NCBI GenBank assembly: GCA_019359015.1
Contig: JAHHID010000064.1
Coordinates: 1-46,471 of the forward strand
Length of the DNA stretch: 46,471 nt
Reading direction: 5' to 3'
Source: Spirirestis rafaelensis WJT71-NPBG6
GTDB taxonomy: Bacteria > Cyanobacteriota > Cyanobacteriia > Cyanobacteriales > Nostocaceae
Positions 16,741 to 25,322 of the stretch are shown one piece after another (the first letter of the stretch is position 1; every line of letters starts with the position of its first letter). The notes beneath the pieces were generated by a model. The model was given only the letters and a program-made list of their open reading frames with translations, made no database searches and had not been told where the DNA came from. The position numbers and the translations under genes are program-made.

Positions 16741-17056
16741 CTTGCTCTTGTCTCTTGTTTTAACAATACAGCAGATTGCAGGTTTATGAAGTACAGTAAC
16801 AGCAGCAAAGTCGCTATCAGTGAATTCTCGCCGATGAAGGTCAACGAATTTACTTTTTTAAGTGTTAACTGACAGGCGATTTTGGCAGACCTGACAAAAA
16901 TGCTTCTAGAAGTCTTTCTTTGTGAAGGGTTTGAGGCGCAGAGTTTCAATACCCCTCACAGCTTGAGGCGGGTTGAAAGCAATTATTTAGATGCCTTTCT
17001 GTGGCAGAAGTTGATTGTTTCAATACCCCTCACAGCTTGAGGCGGGTTGAAAGTTA

Positions 17057-18085
17057 CAGCAATTTTCAAATAAATAGACCACAGTGGTTGAACCAACTAA
17101 AGGCATCGTCTTCAGTAATATAATTTACAGCTTCAGTCATTGCTTGGTTGAGTGATTCAAGGGTACGTGCCTGACTGGAACGGAGGAACTGTTTGAGTTT
17201 TGACCAACAAAGCTCAATTGGAGATAAATCAGGAGAGTAAGGTGGTAAAAATTTGACTTTTGCACCGACTGATTCAATCGCAACTCGCACACGCTCTGCG
17301 TGATGAACCCGAAGGTTATCCATGACAACTATTGCTCCTGACCACAACTGAGGTGCTAAGACCTGGGTTACATATGTAAGAAATACTTCAGTATTTGTAC
17401 TTCCTGGTACCGTCATTGTCGCCACTAGTCCTTCAATGTTAATAGCGCCAATCAAGGAAATATTTCCACCCTTAGTTCCTGGAGTACTGCTAACTGCTCG
17501 TTCCCCATTTATGGCTCTAGCGAACAAGCCGCGCAGCGATCGATAAATTTAATCCGGCTTCATCGACAAAGACCAGGTTTCGCACATCAATTTGATCTAA
17601 CCAACGTCGATAGTCATGTCGTAACTCCGTCACTCTTTCCGTTTCCTGCTCGCTAGCGTAGAGAGTTTTTTTTTACAACGCAGGTCTAATTTCTCAACCG
17701 CACGATACATCGTCGGAACACTTACCCTCACCCCTGTTTTTTCCATCAGGCGATCGCATAGTTCTGAAAGTAGTAGATCATTTTTTTCTTCGACCAACGC
17801 CTTCACGAGCGCTAGTTGTTCATCCTGAATTATTGGTTTTAGGTTTCCTCCTCGTCGTTTCGCTTCGATTTGCCCGTTTGTCCGATAATGACGTAGCAAG
17901 TTCCGCACAAATGATAAACTGACCTTAAATCTTTGAGCTACCTGGCGTTGAGAGCCTTCCTTCGCTTCCCACGCTGCAATCACACGAGAACGCAAATCTT
18001 CTGAGTAAGCTACTGGCATCTAATTCAACAATCACTCTATGCATAGTTTCTCACATTTTGTGGTTCAATTACCTGAAAATTGCTG
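17057..18085. mobile_element. IS630-family insertion sequence inside a CRISPR spacer
   Basis: The 1029-bp element starts CAGCAATTTTCA and ends TGAAAATTGCTG. These are perfect inverted ends, and it is flanked by a duplicated TA (17055-17056 and 18086-18087), the target expected for IS630/Tc1-mariner elements. It lies between CRISPR repeats 2 and 3. Removing it with one TA copy leaves a 35-bp spacer of normal size. The transposase inside is broken. Confidence 0.9.
17066..18019 (-). pseudogene. IS630-family transposase in three frames
   Basis: The N-terminal frame (17630-18019) encodes the helix-turn-helix part (MPVAYSEDLRSRVIAAWEAK... and QRFKVSLSFVRNLLRHY). At a run of nine A (minus strand, 17666-17674) the reading must slip by -1 to continue as KKKTLYASEQETERV and on to NLVFVDEAGLN, which carries the first catalytic Asp. 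That frame stops just after AARLVR. A further shift is needed to enter the last frame (17066-17527), which holds MDNLRVHHAERV (second Asp) and SPDLSPIELCWSKLK (final Glu). The poly-A slip could be programmed, as known in this family. The second shift looks like a mutation, so the enzyme is probably inactive. Confidence 0.85.
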
Positions 18086-18510
18086 TAAGGGAGTAGAACG
18101 AAACTTCTATAAAATTAGTGTTTCAATACCCCTCACAGTTTGAGGCGGGTTGAAAGCTCTTAGAATAATATCATTTTTTAAGGTTTCAACACCCCTCCCA
18201 GCTTGAGGCGGGTTTAAAGATATAGTCCCCGTGCCGCTTCTTTCAAGACGACGGGGTTTCAACAACCACCCCTATCCGGGATGGTGTAAAATTTCAAAAT
18301 CTAGAGGTGGGTTGAAAGGAATGTCACCTTCCCAATTTCTATTCTTGTAGAAGCTCAGTCAACATTTGATTTGATGGCTTAGGTTCAGCTTAGAATAAAG
18401 GAACACTCATTGTTGAAGATAAAATCATCTGTTAATGGTGACATCAATTTGTTAAAACTGACATTAATTTGTCAACACGGACAAATAATTTGGCAATCTA
18501 CACTTTTCAA

Positions 18511-18582
18511 AGCGGGCGATGGGACTCGAACCCACGACATTCACCTTGGGAGGGTGACATTCTACCACTGAATTACACCCGC
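18511..18582 (-). tRNA. tRNA-Gly(CCC)
   Basis: On the minus strand the sequence folds into a full cloverleaf. The acceptor stem is GCGGGTG with CGCCCGC (one T-G pair). The D arm contains TTCAGTGGTAGAA. The anticodon stem TCACC/GGTGA has loop CTCCCAA, giving anticodon CCC, and the T arm has GTTCGAGTCC. CCA is not encoded. The 72 bases include the discriminator. It lies between the CRISPR array and the RND pump and points away from the pump genes. Confidence 0.95.
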
Positions 18583-18640
18583 AAATTTTTTAGCCTTATT
18601 TAGACTAAAAGGCATTATACCACATTATATCAGCTTGTTT

Positions 18641-18702
18641 AGTAGTAAGGAATGCGCGTCCTTATCTTATAAATATGAGCACGCGCATTCCTCACTACGA
18701 AG
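18641..18702. repeat. Palindromic dispersed repeat, family A (copy 2)
   Basis: Arms read TAGTAAGGAATGCGCGTCC and, inverted, TTCGTAGTGAGGAATGCGCG. The centre TTATCTTATAAATATGAG is close to that of the copy at 666-732, whose arms differ only in the part just inside GGA. It lies just downstream of the RND pump gene and could stop transcription from it. Confidence 0.75.
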
Positions 18703-18731
18703 TTCTCAACGTTACATGAGCGGACATGATA

Positions 18732-21700
18732 TTATTTGTGAATTGAGTATTCAGAGGGCGGTTCTTCCCTAGCAGGAGGCAAACTCATGACTTCTTCAAC
18801 AGCAATCATCTTGCTGCGGGGTTTCTTCTTGCCAAACCCATATTTTGCCGTATCTAGAATCCACGTTTGGAAGGAGTCGATATAGGTGAATATCACCGGC
18901 ACTACCACCAAAGTCAATAACGTGGAAGTTGTAAAACCGCCCAGAATCGCAACTCCCATCGGTTGGCGAACTTCAGAACCGGCACCAATTCCTAAAGCTA
19001 GAGGAATGATACCGGCAATAGTTGCCAAAGAAGTCATCATAATTGGGCGCAATCGTGACAATCCGGCTTCTACCAACGCCTCACGTTGCTTTTTGCCTTC
19101 TTGCATGTTAATGATTGTATAGTCCACCAAGAGAATCGAGTTTTTGGTAACAACTCCCATCAACAAAACGATACCAATCAGCGCGTAGATTCCCAAGGGT
19201 TTTTGAGCCACCATCAATGCTACCAGTGCCCCCCCTAAACAAAAGGGCAACGCCATCATAATCGCTATGGGATAGAGGAAGTTATTATACAGCAAAACCA
19301 GAATTGCATATATACTCATTAATGCCAGCCCCAGTGCAGTACCAAAGCGACTGAAGATTTCTGCCATAATTTTCGCACTTCCAGAAGATTGCTGAGTGAC
19401 TCCTGGTGGCAAGTTGGTGAATGCAGGTAACTTGTCAACTGCATTTACTGCTTCTCCTAAAGAGATACCTTGCAAGTTTGCTTCTACCGCAACTTGACGA
19501 GCCCGGTCAAAGCGGTTGACGGTTGCAGGACCGCTACCAAAGCGGATATCTGCCACCGCAATCAGGGGAACCAAGGTGTTATTTTGAGTCGGGACTTGCA
19601 GATTTTTGATTGTGTTGATGTCTGTTCGCGCTTTCGGGTCGATTTGGACGCGAATTGGAATTTGGCGATCGGGAAGATTGTATTTCGCCAAATTTGCTTC
19701 AATATCACCTATAGTTGCTAGCGATGCTGTCCGGGCAATTGATTGCACCGTTACGCCCAAATCTGCGGCACGCTGCGGATCGGGAATTACCAAAATCTCT
19801 GGTTTTACCAAACTCGCAGTTGAGGACACTTCTACTAATCCAGGTATGCTTCGCATCTCCTTTTCTAATGCGTTAGCACCTTCAAGCAATGCGTCTGGAT
19901 TCTCGCTTCTAAGAACTATGGATAATTCCTTACCACTGTCACCAGGTCCTTCAGCTTTGAAACTAATTCTCGCTCCCGCTATTTGCTGGAATAAAGGACG
20001 TATTTGCACCTCAAACTCTTTTTGAGAAACTTTTCGTTCTTCCCTAGGTTTGAGTTTGACAGTCAGGGTAGCGGAATTTATTTCTTCTGTGGCTAGAACA
20101 CTTTCAACTGCTGGATTTTGCCGGATGAGGTTAGTTCCTTGCGTCGCTACTTTGTTGATATCTAGCAAGGTAGAACCGGGGGGTAATTCTATCGAAACAG
20201 TGGAAATACCCAAATCTCCGTCATCAACAAAACCTTTGGGAATACCAGGAATCAGCATCAAACTGGCGATGAAGAAAGCGAGAGCAATACCCAATGTTGT
20301 CAATCTATGCCGCAATGCCCACTTCAACATTGATTTATAAGGTTGAAAGCGCCGGCGTCGGGACGAAGAGGAAGAAACGCTTTGGGCTTGCGACTCCGAG
20401 GGGTAGGGGGGAAGTGAGAAAGGAATTTCTTCTTCTTCATTCCTCTTGCGACCTGGAAACCTAAAATTTATTCCAAAAAATCTTATTCCTTTTTTGCGCT
20501 TATGCTGTTCGGCACCTTTGCTCTTGGGTTTCTTATCCTTGAGCAAATACGCACCCATCATCGGCGTAACCATCCGTGCCACAAGAGTTGAGAAAATCGT
20601 GGAAACGGCAACGGTGACACCAAAAGGTTGGAAAAACTGCCCAGGAATACCACCCATAAAGGCAACGGGTAAAAACACGGCAATAATTGTTGCCGCACTC
20701 GCGATCACCGCTAATCCGACTTCATCAGAAGAGTCAAAAGAAGCTTCCCAAGGTGTTTTGCCCATTGCTATGTGCCGTTCCATGTTCTCAATTTCCACAA
20801 CGGCATCATCCACCAAGTTACCCACCGCTAGCGCTAATCCCAACAAAGTCATGTTGTTGAGGGTGTAACCTAACGCTTGCTGTACAAAAAAGGTAGGAAT
20901 AATCGACAAAGGCAAAGCTACTGCTGTAATTAATGTAGCTCGCCAGTCTTTCAAAAATATCAGAATTACTATGACCGCCAGCACTGAGGCTTGAACTAAC
21001 TCATCAATTGTGCTTTCATACGAGGCACGCACGGTGACGGCTCTGGTAAAAATTAATTCCACCTTCACGTCTTGGGGAAGTGTTTTTCGCAGTTCTTCTA
21101 ACGCTGCTTTCACTCCTTCTTCTACCGTCACCGTGACGCTACCTGTACTCCGTAATACTTGGAAGGCTACTACAGGTTTGTTGTTCAACCGTGCAGCTTG
21201 GCGGATGTCACCAAACTCATCTTCTACCGTCCCCAAACTAGATAAGCGGACTGAACCACCATTAGGTAAGACAATTTCGTAATTTTTCAGGTCATTAACG
21301 CTTTTGGCACTACCTAGAGTACGGATACTTTGTTCGCTACCACCAACTTCAGCGCGTCCACCAGGTAAGTTAACGTTAAAAGTACGTACTTGGTCGTTTA
21401 CCTGAGTGGCGGTGATACCAAGGGATTGTAAACGATTTGGGTCAAGGTTAATCCTGATTTCTCGGTCAACTCCACCTATACGGTTAACTTGTCCCACTCC
21501 CTTGACTGATAACAAAGCGCGACTGATAGTTTGATCTACGAGGTTACTTAATTCTTCTACAGTTTGCTTGTCGGATGTGACAGCGTAGGTGACGATGGGA
21601 CCGCCGGCAAAATCCACACGTTCCACTATCGGATCGTTGATATCTTGGGGTAAATCTTGGCGAATTTGGGAGATCGCATTGCGGACATCGTTGGTAGCGC

Positions 21701-22013
21701 GATCGCTATTTGTACCCAAAATAAAAGTTATTATCGTCCTCGATGAACCATCACTAACGGTGGAACGCAATTCATCGATGTTTCCTAACCCAGCAACAGC
21801 ATCTTCAATTTTTTTCGTCACTTGAGATTCAAGTTCCGCAGGACCCGCACCTGGTTGTGTGACTGTCACCGAAACTGTTGGCACGTCAATGTTTGGGTTA
21901 GTGTCAATTCCCAAAGAAATAAAAGAGAACCAACCGATTATTGTCAACATTAAAAATATAACTATCGTCGGGACAGGTTTTTTGATTGCCCAAGACGAGA
22001 TATTGAAAGACAT
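18732..22013 (-). CDS. RND-family efflux pump, inner-membrane transporter (HAE1/AcrB type)
   Basis: The 1093-residue protein is a proton-driven trimeric pump that exports hydrophobic compounds through a tripartite complex. It has the duplicated RND layout: helix 1 (KKPVPTIVIFLMLTIIGWFS), a large periplasmic loop, helices 2-6, a cytoplasmic linker, then a second half with the same plan. The proton-relay helix shows ALAVGNLVDDAVVEIENMER with the paired Asp residues, and AFMGGIPGQFFQPFG is typical. The linker between the halves (about residues 500-565) is longer than usual and very basic and serine-rich (SSSSSRRRRFQPYK). The adaptor gene lies upstream on the same strand. The outer-membrane partner is not in this window. 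Confidence 0.95.
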   Translation of the reverse strand: MSFNISSWAIKKPVPTIVIFLMLTIIGWFSFISLGIDTNPNIDVPTVSVTVTQPGAGPAELESQVTKKIEDAVAGLGNIDELRSTVSDGSSRTIITFILGTNSDRATNDVRNAISQIRQDLPQDINDPIVERVDFAGGPIVTYAVTSDKQTVEELSNLVDQTISRALLSVKGVGQVNRIGGVDREIRINLDPNRLQSLGITATQVNDQVRTFNVNLPGGRAEVGGSEQSIRTLGSAKSVNDLKNYEIVLPNGGSVRLSSLGTVEDEFGDIRQAARLNNKPVVAFQVLRSTGSVTVTVEEGVKAALEELRKTLPQDVKVELIFTRAVTVRASYESTIDELVQASVLAVIVILIFLKDWRATLITAVALPLSIIPTFFVQQALGYTLNNMTLLGLALAVGNLVDDAVVEIENMERHIAMGKTPWEASFDSSDEVGLAVIASAATIIAVFLPVAFMGGIPGQFFQPFGVTVAVSTIFSTLVARMVTPMMGAYLLKDKKPKSKGAEQHKRKKGIRFFGINFRFPGRKRNEEEEIPFSLPPYPSESQAQSVSSSSSRRRRFQPYKSMLKWALRHRLTTLGIALAFFIASLMLIPGIPKGFVDDGDLGISTVSIELPPGSTLLDINKVATQGTNLIRQNPAVESVLATEEINSATLTVKLKPREERKVSQKEFEVQIRPLFQQIAGARISFKAEGPGDSGKELSIVLRSENPDALLEGANALEKEMRSIPGLVEVSSTASLVKPEILVIPDPQRAADLGVTVQSIARTASLATIGDIEANLAKYNLPDRQIPIRVQIDPKARTDINTIKNLQVPTQNNTLVPLIAVADIRFGSGPATVNRFDRARQVAVEANLQGISLGEAVNAVDKLPAFTNLPPGVTQQSSGSAKIMAEIFSRFGTALGLALMSIYAILVLLYNNFLYPIAIMMALPFCLGGALVALMVAQKPLGIYALIGIVLLMGVVTKNSILLVDYTIINMQEGKKQREALVEAGLSRLRPIMMTSLATIAGIIPLALGIGAGSEVRQPMGVAILGGFTTSTLLTLVVVPVIFTYIDSFQTWILDTAKYGFGKKKPRSKMIAVEEVMSLPPAREEPPSEYSIHK

Positions 22014-22148
22014 ATAAATTTTGTTAGTTGTTGGTTGTTAGTTATTAGTTATTAGTTGTTGGTTGACGGTTGACCGTTGACGGTTAACAGTTATCGACTA
22101 TCGGCTAACCACTATCGACTAACCATTAACCACTCCACTATGCATTAA
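22014..22148. repeat. TTAGTTA/GGTTGAC degenerate heptamers between pump genes
   Basis: The 135 bp between the adaptor and the pump are made almost wholly of degenerate 7-bp repeats such as TTAGTTA, TTGGTTG and CGGTTGA. No terminator is evident, so the two genes can still be one transcript. The repeat probably expanded inside the operon spacer. Confidence 0.7.
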
Positions 22149-23696
22149 CTACTGTCTATTGACTACGCGCACTTTATCGCCATCTTTGATGTATCCTGCG
22201 CCATCTACAATTACGCGATCGCCTACTTTGACACCTCTTTTAATTTCCACCCTGCCACCAATGAGAATTTCTCCTACTTCTACTTTCACAGCACGTACTG
22301 TGTCTTCACCCGATAGGATGAATACACTTGCACTACCATCAGGTTGGGGTAATACCGCTTTTTGTGGCGCTGCCATCCCTATCGCCGTATTCGTGGTAAT
22401 CGCCGCACGCGCAAACGTTCCCGGTTTTAGCAAATTTGTCTGTGGTAAGTCAATTTTTACCGTTGCTTCGCGTCTTAGCTGATTAATCACCGGTTGTATC
22501 TCTCTAACTCGTCCTTGCAAACGCACGCGGTTATCTAAATCCGAGGTAATTTGCGCGGGGGCGTCAATTTTCACTTGTGGTAGTTGAATATCGGGAATTA
22601 ACGCTTGCAGTTCTAGACTGCCGTTACTAATAATGGAAAAAAGCCTTTGCGGTGCTGAGTTGTTAGTTCCATTTTGCATACCATTCTGGACAGCTTGCGG
22701 TGGTACTCCCGTCACATCTCCAACTCTAACTAGTCTCTCGGCTATAAGTCCAGAAACTGGCGCACGCACCACAGTTTGTCCCTGCTGAGTTCTGACTTGT
22801 TCGACTTTCGCATTACTACTTCTGACAGCAGCTTGGGCACTGTTGATATTCGCACTCGCGATGTTGACATTTGCTTCGGCACTCTTAACAGCAGCTTGAG
22901 CACTCAAGACATCCTGTTCAGCGCTTCTGACATTCGCTTCCGCGAGACGCACGGCTTCTGTAGCTGTTGCTACAGTTGTTGTCCGAGTCAAGAGTTCTTG
23001 CTTGCTAATTGCACCTGCATTTGCTAGTTGTTGATAGCTTCGGAGATTCTGTGTAGCTTCTTGTAACCTTGCCTTAGCTTGAGCCACATCTGCTTGTCTT
23101 TGCTGCACTACTGCTTGCCGGGAAGCCACATTTGCCTGACTGGTGGCTACAGCAGCTTGTTTTGAAGCTAGATCCGCTTGTTGAGATCCTACATCTGCCT
23201 GCTTTGATTCCACATCTGCTTTTGCTTGGCGAATTTGGTCTTGCAGTACTGAATCATCCAAAATTGCCAAAACTTGACCTTGTTTAACTGAATCTCCTTC
23301 TTTGGCAAGAACTTGTTTGATTTGCAAACCATTTGTTTGAGGTAATACCGGAATCAAATCACGTGCTGTTACAGTACCTGTAGTGTTTAGAGTACGGGCA
23401 ATACGAGTAGTTTCAATCGGTGCGACGGTGACTGTCATTGAGGGGGCAACATTTGCGGCAGATTTAGTTGCTACCGGATTTTGTTGACCCGCGGAACGAT
23501 TAGCTAATAAACGCATTCCCCCGAAAGCGATCGCTATTCCCAAACCAGTACCCAGCAATAGCGGTAATAGCCAAGGACGCGATCGCCGACTAACCCGTTC
23601 TTCCTCAAAGTCAGCATCCTCGAATTCCCTTAACTCTTCCACCTCAATATCTAAAAACTTTTCCTCCTTCACAGTCATCCCTCCACAAGTACCCAA
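22149..23696 (-). CDS. RND efflux periplasmic adaptor (HlyD/MFP family)
   Basis: The 515-residue adaptor links the RND pump to an outer-membrane channel. It has a cytoplasmic N-terminus, one membrane anchor (about residues 42-65), a first lipoyl half-motif around VLAKEGDSVKQGQVLAILDD and a long alpha-hairpin (about 155-310). The second lipoyl half (VVRAPVSGLIAERLVRVGDV) and beta-barrel and membrane-proximal domains follow. The hairpin is built of heptad repeats rich in Ala and Gln (KQADVGSQQADLASKQAAV and similar), longer than in AcrA, which implies a tall coiled coil. It is the first gene of the pump operon. Its ribosome-binding site is weak but present. Confidence 0.93.
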   Translation of the reverse strand: MGTCGGMTVKEEKFLDIEVEELREFEDADFEEERVSRRSRPWLLPLLLGTGLGIAIAFGGMRLLANRSAGQQNPVATKSAANVAPSMTVTVAPIETTRIARTLNTTGTVTARDLIPVLPQTNGLQIKQVLAKEGDSVKQGQVLAILDDSVLQDQIRQAKADVESKQADVGSQQADLASKQAAVATSQANVASRQAVVQQRQADVAQAKARLQEATQNLRSYQQLANAGAISKQELLTRTTTVATATEAVRLAEANVRSAEQDVLSAQAAVKSAEANVNIASANINSAQAAVRSSNAKVEQVRTQQGQTVVRAPVSGLIAERLVRVGDVTGVPPQAVQNGMQNGTNNSAPQRLFSIISNGSLELQALIPDIQLPQVKIDAPAQITSDLDNRVRLQGRVREIQPVINQLRREATVKIDLPQTNLLKPGTFARAAITTNTAIGMAAPQKAVLPQPDGSASVFILSGEDTVRAVKVEVGEILIGGRVEIKRGVKVGDRVIVDGAGYIKDGDKVRVVNRQ

Positions 23697-23817
23697 ATTA
23701 CAATAGTGATATTCGCTTAAGAAAACTTTAAATTAATTCGCGTATATTAACTATGACTCATCATCTAAGCTTATGGGTTAATCGGTAGCGAAAATCTACC
23801 CATGACAATAGTCATAT

Positions 23818-24019
23818 ATTGGGCACCCTCGCATGGGGATTTGAAGAGGGGAAAAGGGGAGGCAGTGCGTTGCTTATTTTCCACTCGGCACGTTTTCGCT
23901 CTTAAGCTTAAGAGCAAAAAGCTGCTGAGAAAGTTGTAGCACCTGCCTATGATTAGGGAAAGGGGAAAGAATTATTACCAATGCCCGATGCCGAATCCCC
24001 TATGCGAGGGTACCCAATT
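23818..24019. mobile_element. MITE-like inverted-repeat element, about 200 bp
   Basis: The left end ATTGGGCACCCTCGCATG matches the inverted right end ATTGGGTACCCTCGCATA, with two differences over about 22 bp, and GGGGAT follows both. The inside has no gene. It includes a perfect 18-bp palindrome GCTCTTAAGCTTAAGAGC at 23898-23915. The element sits in the 502-bp gap between the divergent pump operon and HD-domain gene. The rest of that gap shows nothing I can name. Confidence 0.6.
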
Positions 24020-24198
24020 ACCAATTCTTCTGGTAAGAGTGCGGTTCTAGGAGGGCATACCCTATGGTGTGATAGATACATGAGGGCTTGATAATACCCA
24101 CCCATAAATGCGATCGCATTCATAGCTTAAAGACAAATGTGCGTGTTAAATTCCAGCAATGCCTGCCCAAGTATTTAATTTTGATAATAAATAGCAGT

Positions 24199-25230
24199 AT
24201 GTTCAATGCCACTGAAATTTTAATTGATGCTTTTGTCAAGCAAATTCGAGAAGGCTACTGCCGCACTTACGGCTGCTTAAAAACTGACTACCAGGACATC
24301 ATAGCTTGGGCGGGCAACATGGCTTTGGAAAACATTACCAATAGCGATGCTCTATATCACAATGTTGAACATTCTATTTTAGTCACGCTTGTAGGACAGG
24401 AAATTTTCCGGGGCAAACATATCCGTGAGGGTGGTGTTAAGAGTGAAGACTGGTTGCATTGTGTCATCTCCTTAGTGTGTCATGATATCGGCTATGTCAA
24501 AGGAGTTTGCCGACAAGACCAAGAAACAGAAAACTTGTATGCCACAGGTAAAAATGGGCAAATGATTAGTCTTCATCCTGGCGCTTCTGATGCCAGTCTT
24601 ACACCGTATCATGTTGATCGGGCAAAACTATTCATTGATGAGCGTTTTGGCGGTCACATCCTGATAGATTCTGAGGTGATTAAGAGTAACATTGAATTGA
24701 CTCGGTTTCCAGTGCCTGCGGCAGACGATCATCAAGATACAAGTAACTTTGCTGGCTTAGTGCGTGCTGCCGATTTGATTGGACAATTAAGCGATCCGCG
24801 TTACTTGCGGAAAATTACTTCTTTATTCTACGAGTTTGAAGAAACGGGAATGAATAAAGTTTTGGGTTATAAAACAGGACTTACGCAACTGGCACATTTA
24901 TCTGAAAACTGTCACATAGAATTAATATGGCTCTAAGGTTTATAAATCAATGCTTACAAGCATTTACGGCAAATTGAAATATATGTGCCAGTTGACCTTA
25001 TATTGTGACGCTTGCGTAAGTCCTATAAAACTCCTGCGGATTTGCGAAAGAACTACGCCAAGTTTTACTGGAATGGCGTATATCCTTATATTCAAGAAGG
25101 GCTACGTTATTTATCTCTGACACAGCAAGGAAAACAAATTGTTGCTAACCTTTATTCAAATGTATTTGTTGTTGAACACGAAAAACAACAAGAAGAACGA
25201 CATTTAGAAGAGTTAGGAGTTAAAAGTTAA
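24199..25230 (+). pseudogene. HD-domain phosphohydrolase gene split by a MITE
   Basis: The first part (24199-24875) encodes a metal-dependent HD-type protein. DALYHNVEHS and VCHDIGYVKGVCRQ hold the metal-binding His and the His-Asp pair, and AADLIGQLSDPRYL is the later conserved Asp helix. At 24876 a 149-bp MITE breaks in, and translation ends 19 residues later at 24936. The reading frame resumes at 25025 with TPADLRKNYAKFYWNGVYPY and runs to 25230. Deleting the MITE and one 7-bp target copy restores ...GYKTPADLRKN... in frame. The truncated product keeps the HD core but lacks about 65 C-terminal residues. The ATG at 24199 is preferred over 24088. The substrate is unknown. Confidence 0.85.
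24876..25024. mobile_element. 149-bp MITE with AGGACTTACGCAA ends (copy 2)
   Basis: The ends are perfect 13-bp inverted repeats (AGGACTTACGCAA). A second block, CAACTGGCACAT, occurs inverted at different depths from the two ends. The element is flanked by a 7-bp direct repeat ATAAAAC (24869-24875 and 25025-25031), the target duplication. It codes for no protein and must be moved by a transposase elsewhere. Confidence 0.9.
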
Positions 25231-25322
25231 TAATTATGAAGAATTAAAAAACTTTCATACTTGATAACCTGCAACGCTCCAACTACCAACTAACAACTAA
25301 CAATCAACAACTAAGAGCTCTT

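Larger units (their letters stand above)
16943..18318 (+). CRISPR. Short orphan CRISPR array, interrupted and decaying
   Basis: 37-bp repeats begin GTTTCAATACCCCTCACAGC and end GAGGCGGGTTGAAAG. They lie at 16943-16979 and 17017-17053 (identical), 18120-18156 (one change) and 18183-18219 (four changes). A strongly altered segment at 18256-18318 starts GTTTCAACAACC and ends GGTGGGTTGAAAG. Spacers are 37, 35 (after removing the IS), 26 and 36 bp. The GTTGAAAG end is the usual crRNA 5' handle, which sets transcription on the plus strand. Decay increases downstream, as expected away from a leader. No cas gene is in the window. The possible leader, 16741-16942, has no gene. Confidence 0.9.

Noticed and set aside
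16737-16949. Open frame of 70 codons on the minus strand before the CRISPR array
   Set aside because: It overlaps the first repeat and the end of the second phosphatase gene. A leader region is a better explanation.
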